Shown: positions 10,558 to 22,384, counted from the stretch's first letter. The stretch: 64,000 nt of DNA from Trichobilharzia szidati (GCA_944472155.2 OX235271.1:28714977-28778976); one strand, 5' to 3'. Made by a program: numbers and translations. The notes: generated from the letters alone by a model not told the origin.

Positions 10558-11060
10558 ACTGGATGACAGTGTTTCGAACACAATTTATTATTGTTCATAA
10601 TCATTTCATCAATAATAATCACACGACTTCGAAACTTCAGTTTTATAGTTTTTTTTGTCCCCTGCTATTTGTCGTAGTTGGGGTAGTAGAATTTTCGAGA
10701 TGTCTACCCGGACAGGTGTTAAATCATTCCTACTACACGTGTTTGCAGTTGATTCGATAAACAAAGCTTCCGTTGTTATCAATCTCTCCCTCCATCAAGC
10801 TGTTACATTAGATTCTAAGACTGTCATCTTATCCCATCCATCCTATTGTATGGTTGTGTGTAATTGCATGTAGTGAGTGCTATAGCTAAACTATTCTCCA
10901 GATCACTGTGTGATGTGTCTAATAAACAAATAAATATGGAACAATATACCACCACTACAGTGCCCAAGTCCTACACATTTAATGTCATCCCATCTACAAT
11001 AGGTTTGCAGTTCATCACCAACTGCACGCAACTGTTATTTTCGTTATGATGAAGACATAA
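10558..11060. repeat. Repeat F, copy 1
   Basis: Blocks around gtagtagaattttcgagatg, cattcctactacacgtgttt, gattcgat and ggttgtgtg recur in the same order at 24240-24560. No coding part is seen; class unknown. Confidence 0.5.
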
Positions 11061-11263
11061 TCTTGTTGCATTATGGGGGGCACCAATAAGATGCGTCCAA
11101 ATGCCGCAAACCGAAACCGAAACAGGTAGTGCATGCGAATTGCAAAGTGGTTGTTAAAATTAACTGAGAGTTAGTTAAAAATATCACTTTTCAAACTATA
11201 TCGTTAAAAATGTGTAAATTAGTTCATTCTCCATATGCAACTGTTAGGTTTCAGATGTAACTG

Positions 11264-11266
<3 letters not shown>

Positions 11267-11304
<38 letters not shown>
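11267..11304. repeat. (AT)n microsatellite
   Basis: An uninterrupted run of about 19 AT units directly abuts the insertion site of element E, and its last bases form part of that target duplication. Confidence 0.95.
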
Positions 11305-11307
<3 letters not shown>

Positions 11308-12061
11308 GACATCTCCAAAGTCTCAGGATGGTCGGGGGTGGGTGCCTTGCGCTGCGGGTTGGCCACCCCTCCGCACACCTCTTCAAATGCTCCCATATGA
11401 CCGAGCGTCTTACATAGCCTCTCCTGAGGAAGTCCTACTCACTGCCTTCACGTGGCGGAGGTGTTTTTCACCAAAGTGTGAGGGCGAAAGCGGATGCCCG
11501 GCGCTCTTCACCGGGTTGACTGTCCATTGGATGACAGTCTAGGGGAGACGGCTAAACCCTGATTCCAAACCTCCAACGACTGGCGTATGAAGCTCACTGG
11601 AGCTCACCGGCAGACGTATGGACAAAGGGCTTGTTGGATGTCCTGGATGTCTGGCCCCATTCAAAAAGGCGTATGAACCGAACTCCGGTCACCGGCTTCC
11701 AATGGATAGTGGACTCCCTACTCCACTCCTACTGCCTTGTAGGTCACACTTGGTTGTGTAAAGGCTAGAGCTGCACTCTCAAACAAAAGGCCGAGCGATT
11801 CTGGGGACATCACTCGTACCAAATTCCCATGAAACTTCATGAACTCCCTTACAAACGTGGTACAGTCAAGGCTGATATGGAGTACCTGGGACTACAAACC
11901 GTCTACGGACTCCGTCTGTGGAACAAGAATTGGATAACCCTGTCGCAAAACCTTGAATTAGATCGCCGCGCCTGGGCAGCGATGATTCGAGGTGTTCATG
12001 AAGCCGGCTCATCCTCCCGTAGGAGATAGCCGAAGTAAAGTAAGTAAGTATATATGAAGAC
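11298..12061 (+). mobile_element. Element E: GTAA-tailed retroposon, 13-bp TSD
   Basis: The target duplication tatatatgaagac is at 11298-11310 and 12049-12061, giving an insert of 738 bp. It starts ctccaaag, is GC-rich compared with its surroundings, and ends in gtaaagtaagtaag. A second copy (30457-31067) begins at the same base, so this is the true 5' end. The last 200 bp can be read as YLGLQTVYGLRLWNKNW and LDRRAWAAMIRGVHEAGSSS, which looks like the C-terminus of a LINE protein. I infer a non-autonomous element that borrowed a LINE 3' end. No such full LINE is in the window. Confidence 0.8.
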
Positions 12062-12374
12062 GATGGCAGAGTGATAGAATATGATACAAAGTACCCTAAT
12101 GTGAATTTTTGTGAAAAGTAAGTCACTTGGCGCATACTACGCATACAAATACCACTAAGAAATACGAGCAACTGTAAGTCAATCACCTCAAATAACAATA
12201 TTTGTTCGCTTAATTTAAATCTGTTTAAGTCCTCGAAGACTGTTTCACTGATTTAAAGTCAATCTCATCAGTATATTAACTAACTAACTAACTAATTCAG
12301 CTATGATAGCTGTGAAATTGTGGAGAAAGCAAGAACAGCGAATGTTGAACAATAATATGAGCTCATTTGGTATT
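12062..12374. other. Unassigned sequence
   Basis: No recognised gene or repeat; a short (taac)n run lies at about 12281-12294. Confidence 0.45.
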
Positions 12375-13745
12375 GACTGACTGATTGGTTTCAACATAGA
12401 ACTTTGCACCGATGTGCAGCAGTTCGAGTTGCCACACTCCATGTAGCACACAAAGCAAGAGAAGAAAGTAAAAAGAAATGCAAAATAGAGACAGTAAACA
12501 GAGATATGAGGCAAAAAGAATAGTAATATCGAAGAACAATACAGTTTTATTGGGTATTATAAGTCACAAGAAGTGGATGCATCTGCTCCAGCTATTGAGA
12601 ACGACGATTTTGATCCATATCACCGATTGTCTCCAATCTTCATTAGTTTTCACCATCCCAAGGACCTCAACTAGGAAGTCTACACCTTCCTACGTGACTT
12701 AAACTAACTTTTATGGATTTCATTGACTGATAAAGCCGTGTTTTTGTTTGACCGCCGCTAGCTCTTTTCCACCGTGACCCAATGTCAGCTTACTTTAACC
12801 GTCGAGGAAGGAGATGACTAGAGATGCATGCGTAACATATGTCCTAACCATCTCAGTCGATATAATTTCACACCCTCGTCGATTCATTTCCCCTCCTTCC
12901 CTAGCACTTGATGCCTAACCTCAATATTGCTGACCTTATTATACCACTTCACACGGGAGATAGAACGCAGACACCAATGATCAAAGACAGTTAATCTTTT
13001 CATGTCTTCCATTCTCAATGGCCAGGTCTCGCTCACAGCCATAAAGGAGGACGGAATGCACTGCTGAGCAGTACACACGTCTTTTCATTGACAGCCAGTT
13101 GGATATCACGTGTATGCCAGAGATGGCGTAAACTGGCATATGCGAAATGAGCCTTCTGTATCCGTGCTGAGATTTCGTTAGCCATCAACCCTGTGGCGTT
13201 GGCTGATGCAACTCCCCAAAATAAGTCAAGCGGTCAACGTGCTCTACCACTTCACTTCCTATTTCTAAACCAGGAGTCTGTGTAGTCCAGTCCTGTATCA
13301 TCATCTTACATTTGGCGGGAGCGAATCGCATGCCAAACATTCGTAGATTGCTGCTGAACGTGTTCAGAAGACTCTGCTGTATTTTGTCAGCGTCCTCGCC
13401 TAGAAGGACTATATCGTCTGCTTATTCTAAGTCAACCAGATTATTCCCTGGTGGTAGCAAGTCAATCCCTGAGTCTCTGAAGTCAGTGAGGGTTAACTCC
13501 ACTAGTACATCTATGATGAAAGTGAATAGAAATGAGGATAGTGGGCATCCCTGTCGGACACCACAGGTTGTCACTAATTCAGATAACAACTCGCTGTGAG
13601 CCCTCACCTGGCTGCATGGGTTCGAGTAGAGTGCCCTGATCAGTGCAATGTATTTCCTCGGCATTCCCTTTGCAGCCAAGCATCGTTTGGCATTATTTTT
13701 TTGGAGGGGTGTCTATTCCTCCTCTCAACAGCTTATAAAATAAGT
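12375..13745 (-). mobile_element. LINE-K1 with RT fragment
   Basis: Read on the minus strand, a stretch at 13422-13679 gives KYIALIRALYSNPCSQVRAH, then TTCGVRQGCPLSSFLFTFII and a decayed continuation. These are RT fingers and palm segments with the GVRQGCPLSP-type motif. Further 3' come the FAP-KC block, KRLTVFDHWCLRSISRV and VSNIEVRHQVLGKEGK, then a C-terminal 'gdmAQNRCQW'-like region and a 3' UTR ending near 12390. Frameshifts and stops break it throughout. It is the longest LINE-K1 copy here and the reference for the others. Confidence 0.8.
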
Positions 13746-13750
13746 GATGT

Positions 13751-13774
13751 TATATATATATATATATATATATA
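13751..13774. repeat. (TA)n microsatellite
   Basis: A run of about 12 TA units just after the 5' end of the LINE-K1 copy. Confidence 0.95.
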
Positions 13775-13779
13775 AACTA

Positions 13780-14338
13780 CAAAACGGGTGTAACTTACTT
13801 TTGTCACGTTGACAACAACTTCTTACTAGGAACTATTACTAGTGAGTAACATATATCTTGAATAATGTAAGTAGTCAAATCATTTAGTTTTAAAAAGATT
13901 GGTTTTTTATAAGATAATTAAACGAATATTCTTAAAAAGAGGAGAGAGGAAGAGTTCAGAATTTGACCAGAATTATAGGGAAGAGGGGATTGATCATATC
14001 CAGCTGCCAAGGTTGTATACTTCTGCGACACTCAGAAGTTGATCAATTCCCATCTTACGTTACCTCCACCAACTAATTTACATGTCCAGAGAAAAGGGTT
14101 TATTTTTGACATTTCTCAATATATACCTCAATACCTGAGACTAACTGGCTTACATTTACTAAACAGTTTGAATGCATGTCATATATGGCACAGCCTGCTG
14201 CGGTATTCAAAGTAATTAACAGATGTAAGAACCCCGGACTGCTACGTTTTTATTGAAGCAATCGTCATCAAACGGTTGAAACCAAATCTATGTACTCAGG
14301 AAGAGACATTGGTCATGTTTGCACTACCTTACTGATAA
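13780..14338. other. Unassigned AT-rich sequence
   Basis: No exon, tRNA-like box or RT fragment recognised. Confidence 0.5.
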
Positions 14339-14339
14339 T

Positions 14340-14965
14340 ACTTACAAAACAAACTATTATTATTATTCCTTTGAGTTTCTAGTGGAACATAAGGCTCCAA
14401 GAGGACATCCCCATTTTATCCTGTCCTCTTTGGCTGCTCCCACGGCTTCCCATAAGCTTGCATTTCCTCCTTACACAATCTCCTCCTTGTCCACCTTGGA
14501 TACACACCCAACTTGTCGTTTCCCATTCGCGTCCCACTTAAACGCTTGTCGCACGATATCACTCACAGGTCTCTTCAGAATGTGTCCAACTCACTTCCAT
14601 TTTCTCCAGAATATTTGTTGAGCAATAAGTTCTTGGTTAGTTAGTTCCTAGATTTTCTGCCAATTCCTTATGGTCATCTGATCTTTAGTATGGAGCAAAG
14701 GCAGCTGTCGATAAAAATCTATAGCCTTATTGGATATACTTTTCGTGAAGTACCCAACACGTTTCTGACCCATAAAGAATAACTGAATGGTTTAACATTG
14801 GTGTTGAAAATCCGAATTTTGCTATTGATGCTGAGTGTGGCAGATTTCCAAACTGATTTAAGATTGATGAAGGTGTACCTTGCCTTTCCGATTCTGCTTT
14901 TGACATCCTCATGCGTACCGCCTATAGTTGAAAATATGCTGTCTAGATTGTTTACAATTCTTATT
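14340..14965 (-). mobile_element. Old LINE-P 3' fragment
   Basis: The left end has the LINE-P tail (tttctagtggaacataaggc). The minus frames give fragments such as IAKFGFSTPMLNHSVILYGSE, matching the KIRIFNSNVKSVLLYGSE-type segment of other copies. It is heavily diverged. Confidence 0.7.
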
Positions 14966-15184
14966 ACGTCACGTATTCTTCTGTATCTTTTTATCTAGAT
15001 ATCACTTGCCTTACTCTTCTTGCTATCGTAGTCATACAATCTGTTGTACAAACTTACTATTTCTATTGCAACTTTGCTTCTATGCAAAGTTCTGAACTCT
15101 GTCTCTCTTCCCATCTTTTTCCCCGAATATTCGTCTAATTATCTTCTAAATAGTGAAAGCTAGGTGGGAGGGCATGTGTCAACT

Positions 15185-15838
15185 TGGTGTAGTTCTAGCG
15201 CTGTTGCCATTTTACTCTGGCTGTCAAAGGTGGTGTATACAATGATTCGGTGCGCTTCTCTGAGCTGAAGATGTACGGTGACTCTGCATATTCGATCATC
15301 GCTGCCTCCAGCTGCCTTATCTTGCTAGTAATTCTGAGATCTGGCAGAATGTGTTTAGACATCGTGTAAAAATCATCTCTCATTGATTGTGGTCATTTTA
15401 AAACACTAGCCGTGGTGGCTTAAACATGTGCTACGTATTTTATCCCAGAGGCTTCCATACCGCTTCCTGTTTGCTAGCCCTGAGACTGGATGGAAAAAGC
15501 TGAGAAATTGGTCAGCCTATGTATCTGCGTTAGGTTAGCATCCAAGACTCCCTGGGTCGAGTCTTAGAGATATTTTGAATCAGAGGCCCGAAACCTTATC
15601 AGATATGGCCGAGAATTACAATCAGCGGAATTTCCTTCTTCACCCCCTTTATGAAAGTAACATAAAGTGATGAGTGTTGAATGATCTCGACAAATATGCT
15701 TATTTGCTTTCTGGATGACTTCCATCATTTATTCTATCCCTATTTTTTTTAAATATTGCTGTTTTACTATTGTAATCTGGCACGTCGTCTCTTGGTCCCT
15801 ATAATGTACGGTGTTTGTACTTTTTAATAATAATAACG
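15185..15838 (+). mobile_element. LINE-K2 3' fragment
   Basis: It aligns by eye with 39950-40670: ctggctgtcaaaggt, tttcggtgcg-like start, then decayed tggaaaaagctgagaaattg and ttccttctt blocks, ending in taataataacg. The ORF is broken. It is older than the 39.6-kb copy. Confidence 0.75.
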
Positions 15839-16125
15839 TAATTGGAGTATGTGTTAGGCGTGCCTAACCACTGCTTCTTCTTTCGATGAACAACACTGAC
15901 TAACTAAATTAGGGCCACATCAGAAAGAGAATTAAGGGTGGTCAGACCAAAGTACTTAACTGAAATCGCTAACTGAACGTATTTCCAATAGTGCAATCAG
16001 TTGCTCAATTGTGAATTTCATTGTATTCATCTGCTAGTGGTTTATCACCTGGAATTGTCTTACTTTTTATCATGCATTGCAATAATTTATTATATTTTGT
16101 TTTCCTCTCCCCCCACTTCTTCTAG

Positions 16126-16298
16126 CTGTCCACGTGTTTTACCTATAGGCAAATTGATCCCCTACAAAACCAGTGTCATCATTGTATTCCATAATGAAGC
16201 TTGGTCAACATTGCTACGTACTGTACATTCTGTTCTTGACCGTACACCATCAGAATTACTTGAAGAGATTATTCTTGTCGATGATGCTAGTACTCAAG
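16126..16298 (+). CDS. GALNT: GALNT internal exon, start of catalytic domain
   Basis: This exon encodes [40 protein letters not shown] and [14 protein letters not shown]. That is the N-terminal glycosyltransferase family 27 region of polypeptide GalNAc-transferases, which start mucin-type O-glycosylation by transferring GalNAc from UDP-GalNAc to Ser/Thr in the Golgi. A pyrimidine-rich tract and AG (16124-16125) precede it, and AAG/GTAGTT follows. The exon begins with the third base of a codon and ends in phase 1, which fits the next exon exactly. The upstream exons (membrane anchor, stem) were not found in 1-16125. The similarity is closest to the GALNT1/13 type from memory of the family; the subtype is uncertain. 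Confidence 0.95.
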
Positions 16299-16345
16299 GT
16301 AGTTAGACATTTCAATAACATTTTCTATTTTCGACATTAACTTCA

Positions 16346-16378
<33 letters not shown>

Positions 16379-16699
16379 CCTGTTCTTGCATGCGATTGAT
16401 GAGTTTTGTAACTTAATAGCAACTTGCGATTCCATACAAAAGACAATGAGCGACATCTTTTGTGTTAAGGCCTAGGGTGACAATATCTGGCTTCACAAAC
16501 CCCTCAGAAGTTGAGGTGGGTTTCGGACCCATGACCCAGTCAGTGGTTTGGAATTCGATTGCCTAGACCAACAAGCCACAACTCCACATAAGTTAGGCAA
16601 ATGAGTGAAGCTTAGTGTCTGCGTATCGCAAAACTCAGCGTATATAATCTCTCACCTCTAAGTGTACTTTAGGTATGCTTCATGACTGACTAACTAACT
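16299..16699 (+). other. Start of the first visible GALNT intron
   Basis: It contains an (att)n run at about 16348-16379 and a tRNA-headed SINE-like remnant at about 16450-16600 (gggtttcggacccatgac, minus-sense B-box-like). The full intron is 16299-30021 (13.7 kb). Confidence 0.6.
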
Positions 16700-17245
16700 G
16701 TGCTTCAACGTACGACTTTGCACAGAAGTGCAGCAGTTCAACTTACCACACACAGTTCCGTGGATATGGGTCATCATAAAGAGGGAATGCATCTACACAC
16801 AGATTTTTGAGCCTTATCACCAATAATGCCCAGTCATCGGTTCTCTGAATCCCCCGAGGACCCCAACCAGGAGGCCTATTCCTCCCCCTACGGGGTTGGT
16901 TCAAACCGACAGTCAAATACCTCATGGGTTGTTGCCAGTTGTTAGTTTGACCTGTGCTTACCTCTTGCCCAACTAACCCTATGTCGGTTAATAATGATCA
17001 ACAAAGGAGACGGGAGCTTAGCATGCATCTCACTTACCCTAACCATATGAATCGATGCAGCTTCAGAACCTCCTCGATTGTCATCCCTTCCTCACCTAAC
17101 ACTTTACGTCTAACCTCGTTATTGTTCAATATATTACACCATTTAACACGGGAAACAGAGTACCAATTTTCGAGATCAAAGACACTCAGTCTCTTTATAT
17201 CTTTCGCTTTCAATAGTCATGTCTCACAGCCATGACAACTGATAT
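16700..17245 (-). mobile_element. LINE-K1 3' fragment
   Basis: The minus-strand order matches the K1 3' third: 3' UTR (ctttgcacagaagtgcagca) at the left, then the 'gaggccta' and 'cacgggaaacagag' blocks and a MKRLTVFDL-like region. No open frame. Confidence 0.75.
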
Positions 17246-17583
17246 CAGTTTTGTATTACTAAATTGTTGCGGAGTCAGGTGACGATATTAACCGATTTGT
17301 AGAGAATAAGTTGGCTTCCATAGTTTTGTCCGGGATTCTTTCTCTCCTGAATCATATAGACTCGTATCTCAGAGAGGTAAAAGATGTTTCATCACGTTTG
17401 CGGGTAAATCGTCACCTTGACAAATCCCAAAAAGCAAAACCACTGGGGCAAGCATTCATTTCAGACTGATTCATTTAAACACAAAGTATGCAGATTTCTG
17501 CGTCACATATGTTCTACTTAAAATAAACAGAGTGCTATAAGACTAAATAATTGGAAATACATCAGAGATAATATATTATGATC

Positions 17584-18817
17584 AAGTGGAAATGTAGGCA
17601 AATCATATTCTGACCAATTGCAACTCTACGCATCATCATCCCAGAACAAAGCATGGAATGGCAATCAAACCTCTACCTCAACTTTAGAGACTTTGAGAAG
17701 GCCTTCGACAGCGTTGACCGTGAAGTAATTTGGAAACTACTCGAGTACTACGGCGTACCCCAAATATTCATCAACCTTATTGAACAGCTGTACGACAATA
17801 GCGCATGTCAAGTGATCCACAACGGAAAACTCAGCGAGGCTTTTTTTGGAGTAAACACAGGAGTCAGAGAAGGGTGCTTATTATCACCAATGATATTCCT
17901 AATTGTGGTGGACTGGACTGGATTATGCGTTAGACAGTGGGAAACGAGAAGACAGGGATATCCTGGACCAATGTGAAGAATCTAGAAGACTTGGATTTCG
18001 CGCGTGGATGATTTGTGTTTGATGTCACACAAAATCCAAGACCCACAAGCAGCAAATACAGGACTCCAGGTGAGCATAGACAAGACGGAGGTTATGAAAA
18101 TAACCAACCAACAGCAACAACAACAGCAGCAACATCCAGCGCCAATCACCATCAACGGGAGGGATTTGAAAGAGGTTACTTCATTCACTCACTTATCTAG
18201 GGAGCATTGTCTCAACTACAGGAGGAACGGACGAGGATGTCAAATCGAGCGAGAATCGGGAAGGTGAGAAACACATTCATGAACATGAAACCAATCTGGA
18301 AATCTTCGTCACTCAACTCACCATCAACAACAAAATTCGGATTTTCAATGCAAACGTCAAGTCAGTTCTCCTATACGGATCAGAAACTAGGTGGGTCACA
18401 AAGAATATTTCCAACAGCCTGTTGCAGACCTTTATCAACAGTTGTCTTCGTTCTATACTCAAGATCCGATGGCCGGAAAGAATCACCAACAAGAAACTAT
18501 GGGAACAAACAAAACAAGAACCAATCGCCCAACAAATATGCAGGAGGAAGTGGAGATGGATTGAACACTCGCTGAGGAGGCCGTTGGGTGACATCACGCG
18601 TCAAGCCATCGCTCGAGTGGAACCCGAAAGGGAAGCGTCGAGTGGGACGTCGAAGGGTGACATGGAGGCGATCGTGAGAAGAGGAGTTGAAACAGTATGG
18701 AGTAACATGGATGCCGGTGAAGAGTACAGCAGAAGACAGAAGCAAGTGGAGACGTGTCGTTGAAGCCCTATGTTCCACTAGGAACCCAAGGGAATAATAA
18801 GTGGAAATGTAGGCAAA
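17584..18817 (+). mobile_element. LINE-P insertion with RT palm, 19-bp TSD
   Basis: The direct repeat aagtggaaatgtaggcaaa is at 17584-17602 and 18799-18817. The insert (1196 bp) begins inside the RT with LYLNFRDFEKAFDSVDREVI and goes on with WKLLEYYGVPQIFINLIEQL and TGVREGCLLSPMIFLIVVDW. Next are a frameshifted D-D box region (the second aspartate pair reads VDDLCLMSHK), the polyQ tract (about 18108-18137), ARIGKVRNTF, LRSILKIRWPERITNKKLWE and RRKWRWIEHSLRRPLGDIT. The tail is ggaacccaagggaataataa. 5'-truncated and dead through frameshifts, but young enough for a perfect duplication. Confidence 0.92.
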
Positions 18818-18984
18818 AATGAATCCACACCAGTATTTCAGATTTGAAGCTGTAACAATAGATTACATAGTTGAATGGACCCCGTTGAGGCGATCTACCC
18901 TGTTTGAACATTGGCTCAGAACCGCTTATAATGGTGCATATTTATTCAATTCTTATCTTAAGGTTGCTGGAAATGTTCGATTGT

Positions 18985-19165
18985 TATTAATATTATCATT
19001 ACCTTGGGTCCCGAGTGGAACATAGGGCTTGACCAGCACATCTGCATTTCATCGTGTTCTCTACAGTCCTCTCTAGCTGGCTCCACAATTGCTCATAAGT
19101 TTTCCTCGTCACATGATCTCTTCAGTGTGATGCCTCGTCTAGTTGACTAGCAGGTCCTAAGCCCT
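18985..19165 (-). mobile_element. LINE-P 3' tail fragment
   Basis: The block gagtggaacatagggcttga and the following ctgcagtcct-like sequence are the complement of the LINE-P 3' end. Only about 180 bp are kept. Confidence 0.7.
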
Positions 19166-19924
19166 AGAAAAGAAGGGAGATTAGACGTGTGGAGCTGGCG
19201 AATCTACCCCAGAAAAACAATCCAGTTGTTGCAGAAACTTTAAAGCACTGAACACATTTAGTATTCTTCGTCTGTTGTAGCACTACTGGATTTCTGTTCT
19301 CCTGTTTGCCTTGAGTATTTTTGAAGTTATAGCATAGTAAAGTAAAGTTTAAATGTATTTTGGCCAATGTGATTGATTATGAGTTTTATCGCGTTTGAAA
19401 TCAATTTTCCGGAATAGGTGTCCCATATACCAAATTAAAAGCCAAACGTACTGTGTAAGGACGGATGATACTACTCAGTCGTCACGGCTGAATTAGATGG
19501 TATAGGACTCAAACCTGGAACTGACTGCTTAAGCAAATGACGCACATCTCGAACTCTGTGTATGCGATTATTAGTTCTCGGTTGTCCAAGTCGTAGAAGT
19601 TGGTTTCCTCTTGGGTTACCTGAAACTAGAGTACCAATGTTTAGGCCGGTCACCTATGGCTTGTTTAAAGTGCTTTCTGAAGTTGTATCCGCATTAAGAT
19701 CTCACCGTCGGCTGTGGACCGCTGAAAGTCAAGTTGGGGTGTACAGTTTTCGAAGTCAACCTTTTGCTAACCACTCATCTCCAGTGCGGTGAGGCAGCCT
19801 ATTTAAGATATGCTGGTCATATGAGGCAAATACCTTACTGCTGTGACATTCCTATTCATCAACAGTACGATTTCGCCTTTAGACCCCCCCCCCGGCCCCC
19901 GCAACATAGTGTAAACAAGTTTCA
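19166..19924. other. Unassigned sequence with a C-rich run
   Basis: No gene seen. A C-rich run of about 20 bases (cccccccc then ggccccc) sits near 19878-19898. Confidence 0.5.
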
Positions 19925-20485
19925 TTATGATGGAGGTCAACAGCACTCAGCATCAAAAATAAGATCCGGATTTTCAACTACAATGTGAAGTCAGTACTAC
20001 TCACAACACGGATCAGAGACTTGCACTGCGCGTCATAAAGAGCATCTCAAACAAACTACAGACCTTCATTAACAGTTGTTTTCGCTCAATAATTCCCTCA
20101 AGATCAGATGGCCAGCTGGCCCGAAAAGATCAGCAACAGAGATCTCTGGCAATGAGCGAACCAACACAGCAGGAACCGATTGTGAAACAAATAGGCAGGA
20201 AGAAATGGAAATGGATTGGCTGGCCATACTCTGAGGAAACAAACCATCAAGTTACATCACAAGACAAGCCATTGCTCCAGTGGAACCTGAAAAGGAAGCG
20301 GCGAGTTGGTCGTCACTGCAAGGGTGACTTGAAGGAGGTCATGTGAAGAGGAGGTGAAAAGGTGTGGGCAGACTTGGATCCAGGTGAAGACTCTAGGAGA
20401 GAACCGAACGCAATGGAGACGCACGGCTGAAGCCCTATGTTCCTCTAGGAATTAAAGGAAACAATAATAATAATTATTATCATGA
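19925..20485 (+). mobile_element. LINE-P 3' fragment
   Basis: It starts at the 'aacagcactcagcatc' block and runs to the tail (ggaattaaaggaaac). It encodes IRIFN-like codons, SEPTQQEPIVKQIGRKKWKW and IGWPYSEETNHQ with a frameshift before. Same sub-type as 2148-2930. Confidence 0.85.
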
Positions 20486-21582
20486 TGGTTAATGGTTTTA
20501 GTTTAATCACTATCCAAACGATCTTAATCAGTGCAGCAGCTCTTTGAATCATTGTGATATGCGAGCCCAACCACCAACCGCATCAACTTACCACCTATCA
20601 GTTAAGATAGGATTTTTTTTAAAAATTAATTTTCGTTGCTTTGAGAATACTAGTCAAACTACCTATACACTCGTCGACACTGTTGAGGCTAACAGTGGGA
20701 TGGCCTCATCGAACGATGTTGACAGAGGGAAAGAGAAAAGAACACGTGCTTACAAATAATTGGTGTTGAGCAGTCCATTAGTTCAGTAGTAGTTTCTCTG
20801 TAAGATAACTACAACTGTGTTCAACTACACAGTTTTCATAGTGTAAAACATTGTTACAATGAGGTAGGTAGGTAGTTATTTTTTTCATGATGTGAATAGG
20901 TAAATCAACGTTTTCTATAAGCTAGTCGATGTTAATATTTTTCGACATAAATCAATTTCCGTTTTCTATGAAATATGCTATACTGACTGCTATGGTTACC
21001 GTGTTTGCACGGGCGCGCGCGCTCGTGTGTGTGTTGTATACACGTCGAATGTTGAATCATTCTAGGCGGGGATTGTTTTTTTTCTTTTTCAGAAAGCATG
21101 CGATTCATATATTCATATTCTCTTTATCAATTACTCGCTGAAATGTTTTCAAGAGAATTAATAAATAGGAGTGGTCTCTAGACTAATTGAGCCACAGTAA
21201 AAAGAATCGAACAGTGTATTGTATTGTATTGAGTATTGAATGATCGATTAATTAGTTGACTTATAATACATCTAACGTGGTAGTAGTCATAGAATGATTA
21301 AGCGTCGAGTGTGCTGAAAATAATTAACAACAATAACAACAACAACCAGTGCTTTATGAATTGTATGGTGAAGGAAAGAAGCCATTCCGTTTTCCGCCTT
21401 ATTCGTATTTTCTTAGAATTTACTAGCGTCGAATACAGTTTATTTATTTTTTTTTTGAACTAGAATCCACGTCGACTTGTAGGTTGAACTGACTGTTGAA
21501 GTAAATAGTGGTGAGTGGCCTTTGTAGCATTGGATCATTTGTTGGTGTTCTAGTTTTACCGCATGTCTCATAGTAGCTACAA
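20486..21582. other. Unassigned intron sequence
   Basis: About 1.1 kb without exon or known repeat. It holds a gcgcgcgcgc run near 21012-21021 and an (aac)-rich run near 21329-21346. Confidence 0.5.
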
Positions 21583-22293
21583 ACTAATGCAAATTGATAT
21601 TCAAGTGTTAGTTTGTAGGGATTTGATTGGTTACAGGATTTTCATCATGACCTGACATTAGTTAGAGAACCATTGGAAAACCTGGGAGTACTGGACAGCT
21701 GTTTCGTCCTAGTTTGGGACTCTCCATCAGTACGCACCCACCGGAATTCGAACCCAGGACCTTCTGGTTTACAAGGCGAGCTCGTATACCATTAAGCCAC
21801 TGGGACCCGATCCAATGGCCCATGAATTCTAACTTCTGCCAATGGTTCTCTAACCAATGTCAGCTCATGATGAAAATCCTGTAAGCAATCAAATCCCTAC
21901 AAACCAACACTTGAATATCAATGAGATGCTCACTAGCGACTTGCCCTATTTACGTAGGTAGTTACCTGGGGTTCTAGTGGGAAGTCGTGACCAGTAGGGT
22001 GCAGCAGGTCGGATGTGAGGACAAATACTCGCCGAAGACATTGCCTAGGGGTCATGCTATGTCGTGAATTGGCAGAAGTTAGAATTCATGGGTCATTGGA
22101 TCGGGTCCCAGTGGCTTAATGGTATACGAGCTCGCCTTGTAAACCAGAAGGTCCTGGGTTTGAATCCCGGTGGGTGCGTACTGATGAAGAGTCCCAAATT
22201 AGGACGAAACAGCTGTCCAGTACTCCCAGGTTTTCCAGTGGTTCTCTAACTAATGTCAGGTCATGATGAAAATCCTGTTACTAATGCAAATTG
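21583..22293 (-). mobile_element. SINE-B multimer fold-back, 14-bp TSD
   Basis: The direct repeat actaatgcaaattg is at 21583-21596 and 22280-22293. The left part (21597-21840) is a minus-sense unit with its complete 3' tail. The right part is plus-sense: a SINE tail (about 21841-21905, acaaaccaacacttgaatat) joined directly to a full unit (gagatgctcactagcg onward). The plus unit has A box tggcttaatgg, B box ggtttgaatcc and a ribozyme relic at 22177-22222 with the core starting a instead of c. It stops at gatgaaaatcctgt, the same internal site as other fold-backs. Confidence 0.9.
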
Positions 22294-22384
22294 GGTTGGG
22301 AGTGAGGAGTTTGTTAAGGATATCCATTGATTCCAGTGTAGATTCCGTCACGTACCAGTGTCAGCTTAGGAATTCTTCAGCTAC

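Noticed and set aside
11267..11304. AT run as a possible origin or promoter
   Set aside because: Similar AT runs occur at 13751, 47194 and 53616 without any shared context; a plain microsatellite explains it.
1..16125. Search for upstream GALNT exons (membrane anchor and stem)
   Set aside because: Short exons of low conservation could be hidden, but no convincing splice-bounded coding block was found.
22177..22222. Reading ctgatga as the hammerhead core in the 22.2-kb SINE-B copy
   Set aside because: With that register three unpaired bases precede stem II and stem I fails. The register with atgaaga next to gtcc and a perfect gtactg stem fits better, which means the core's first C is lost in this copy.
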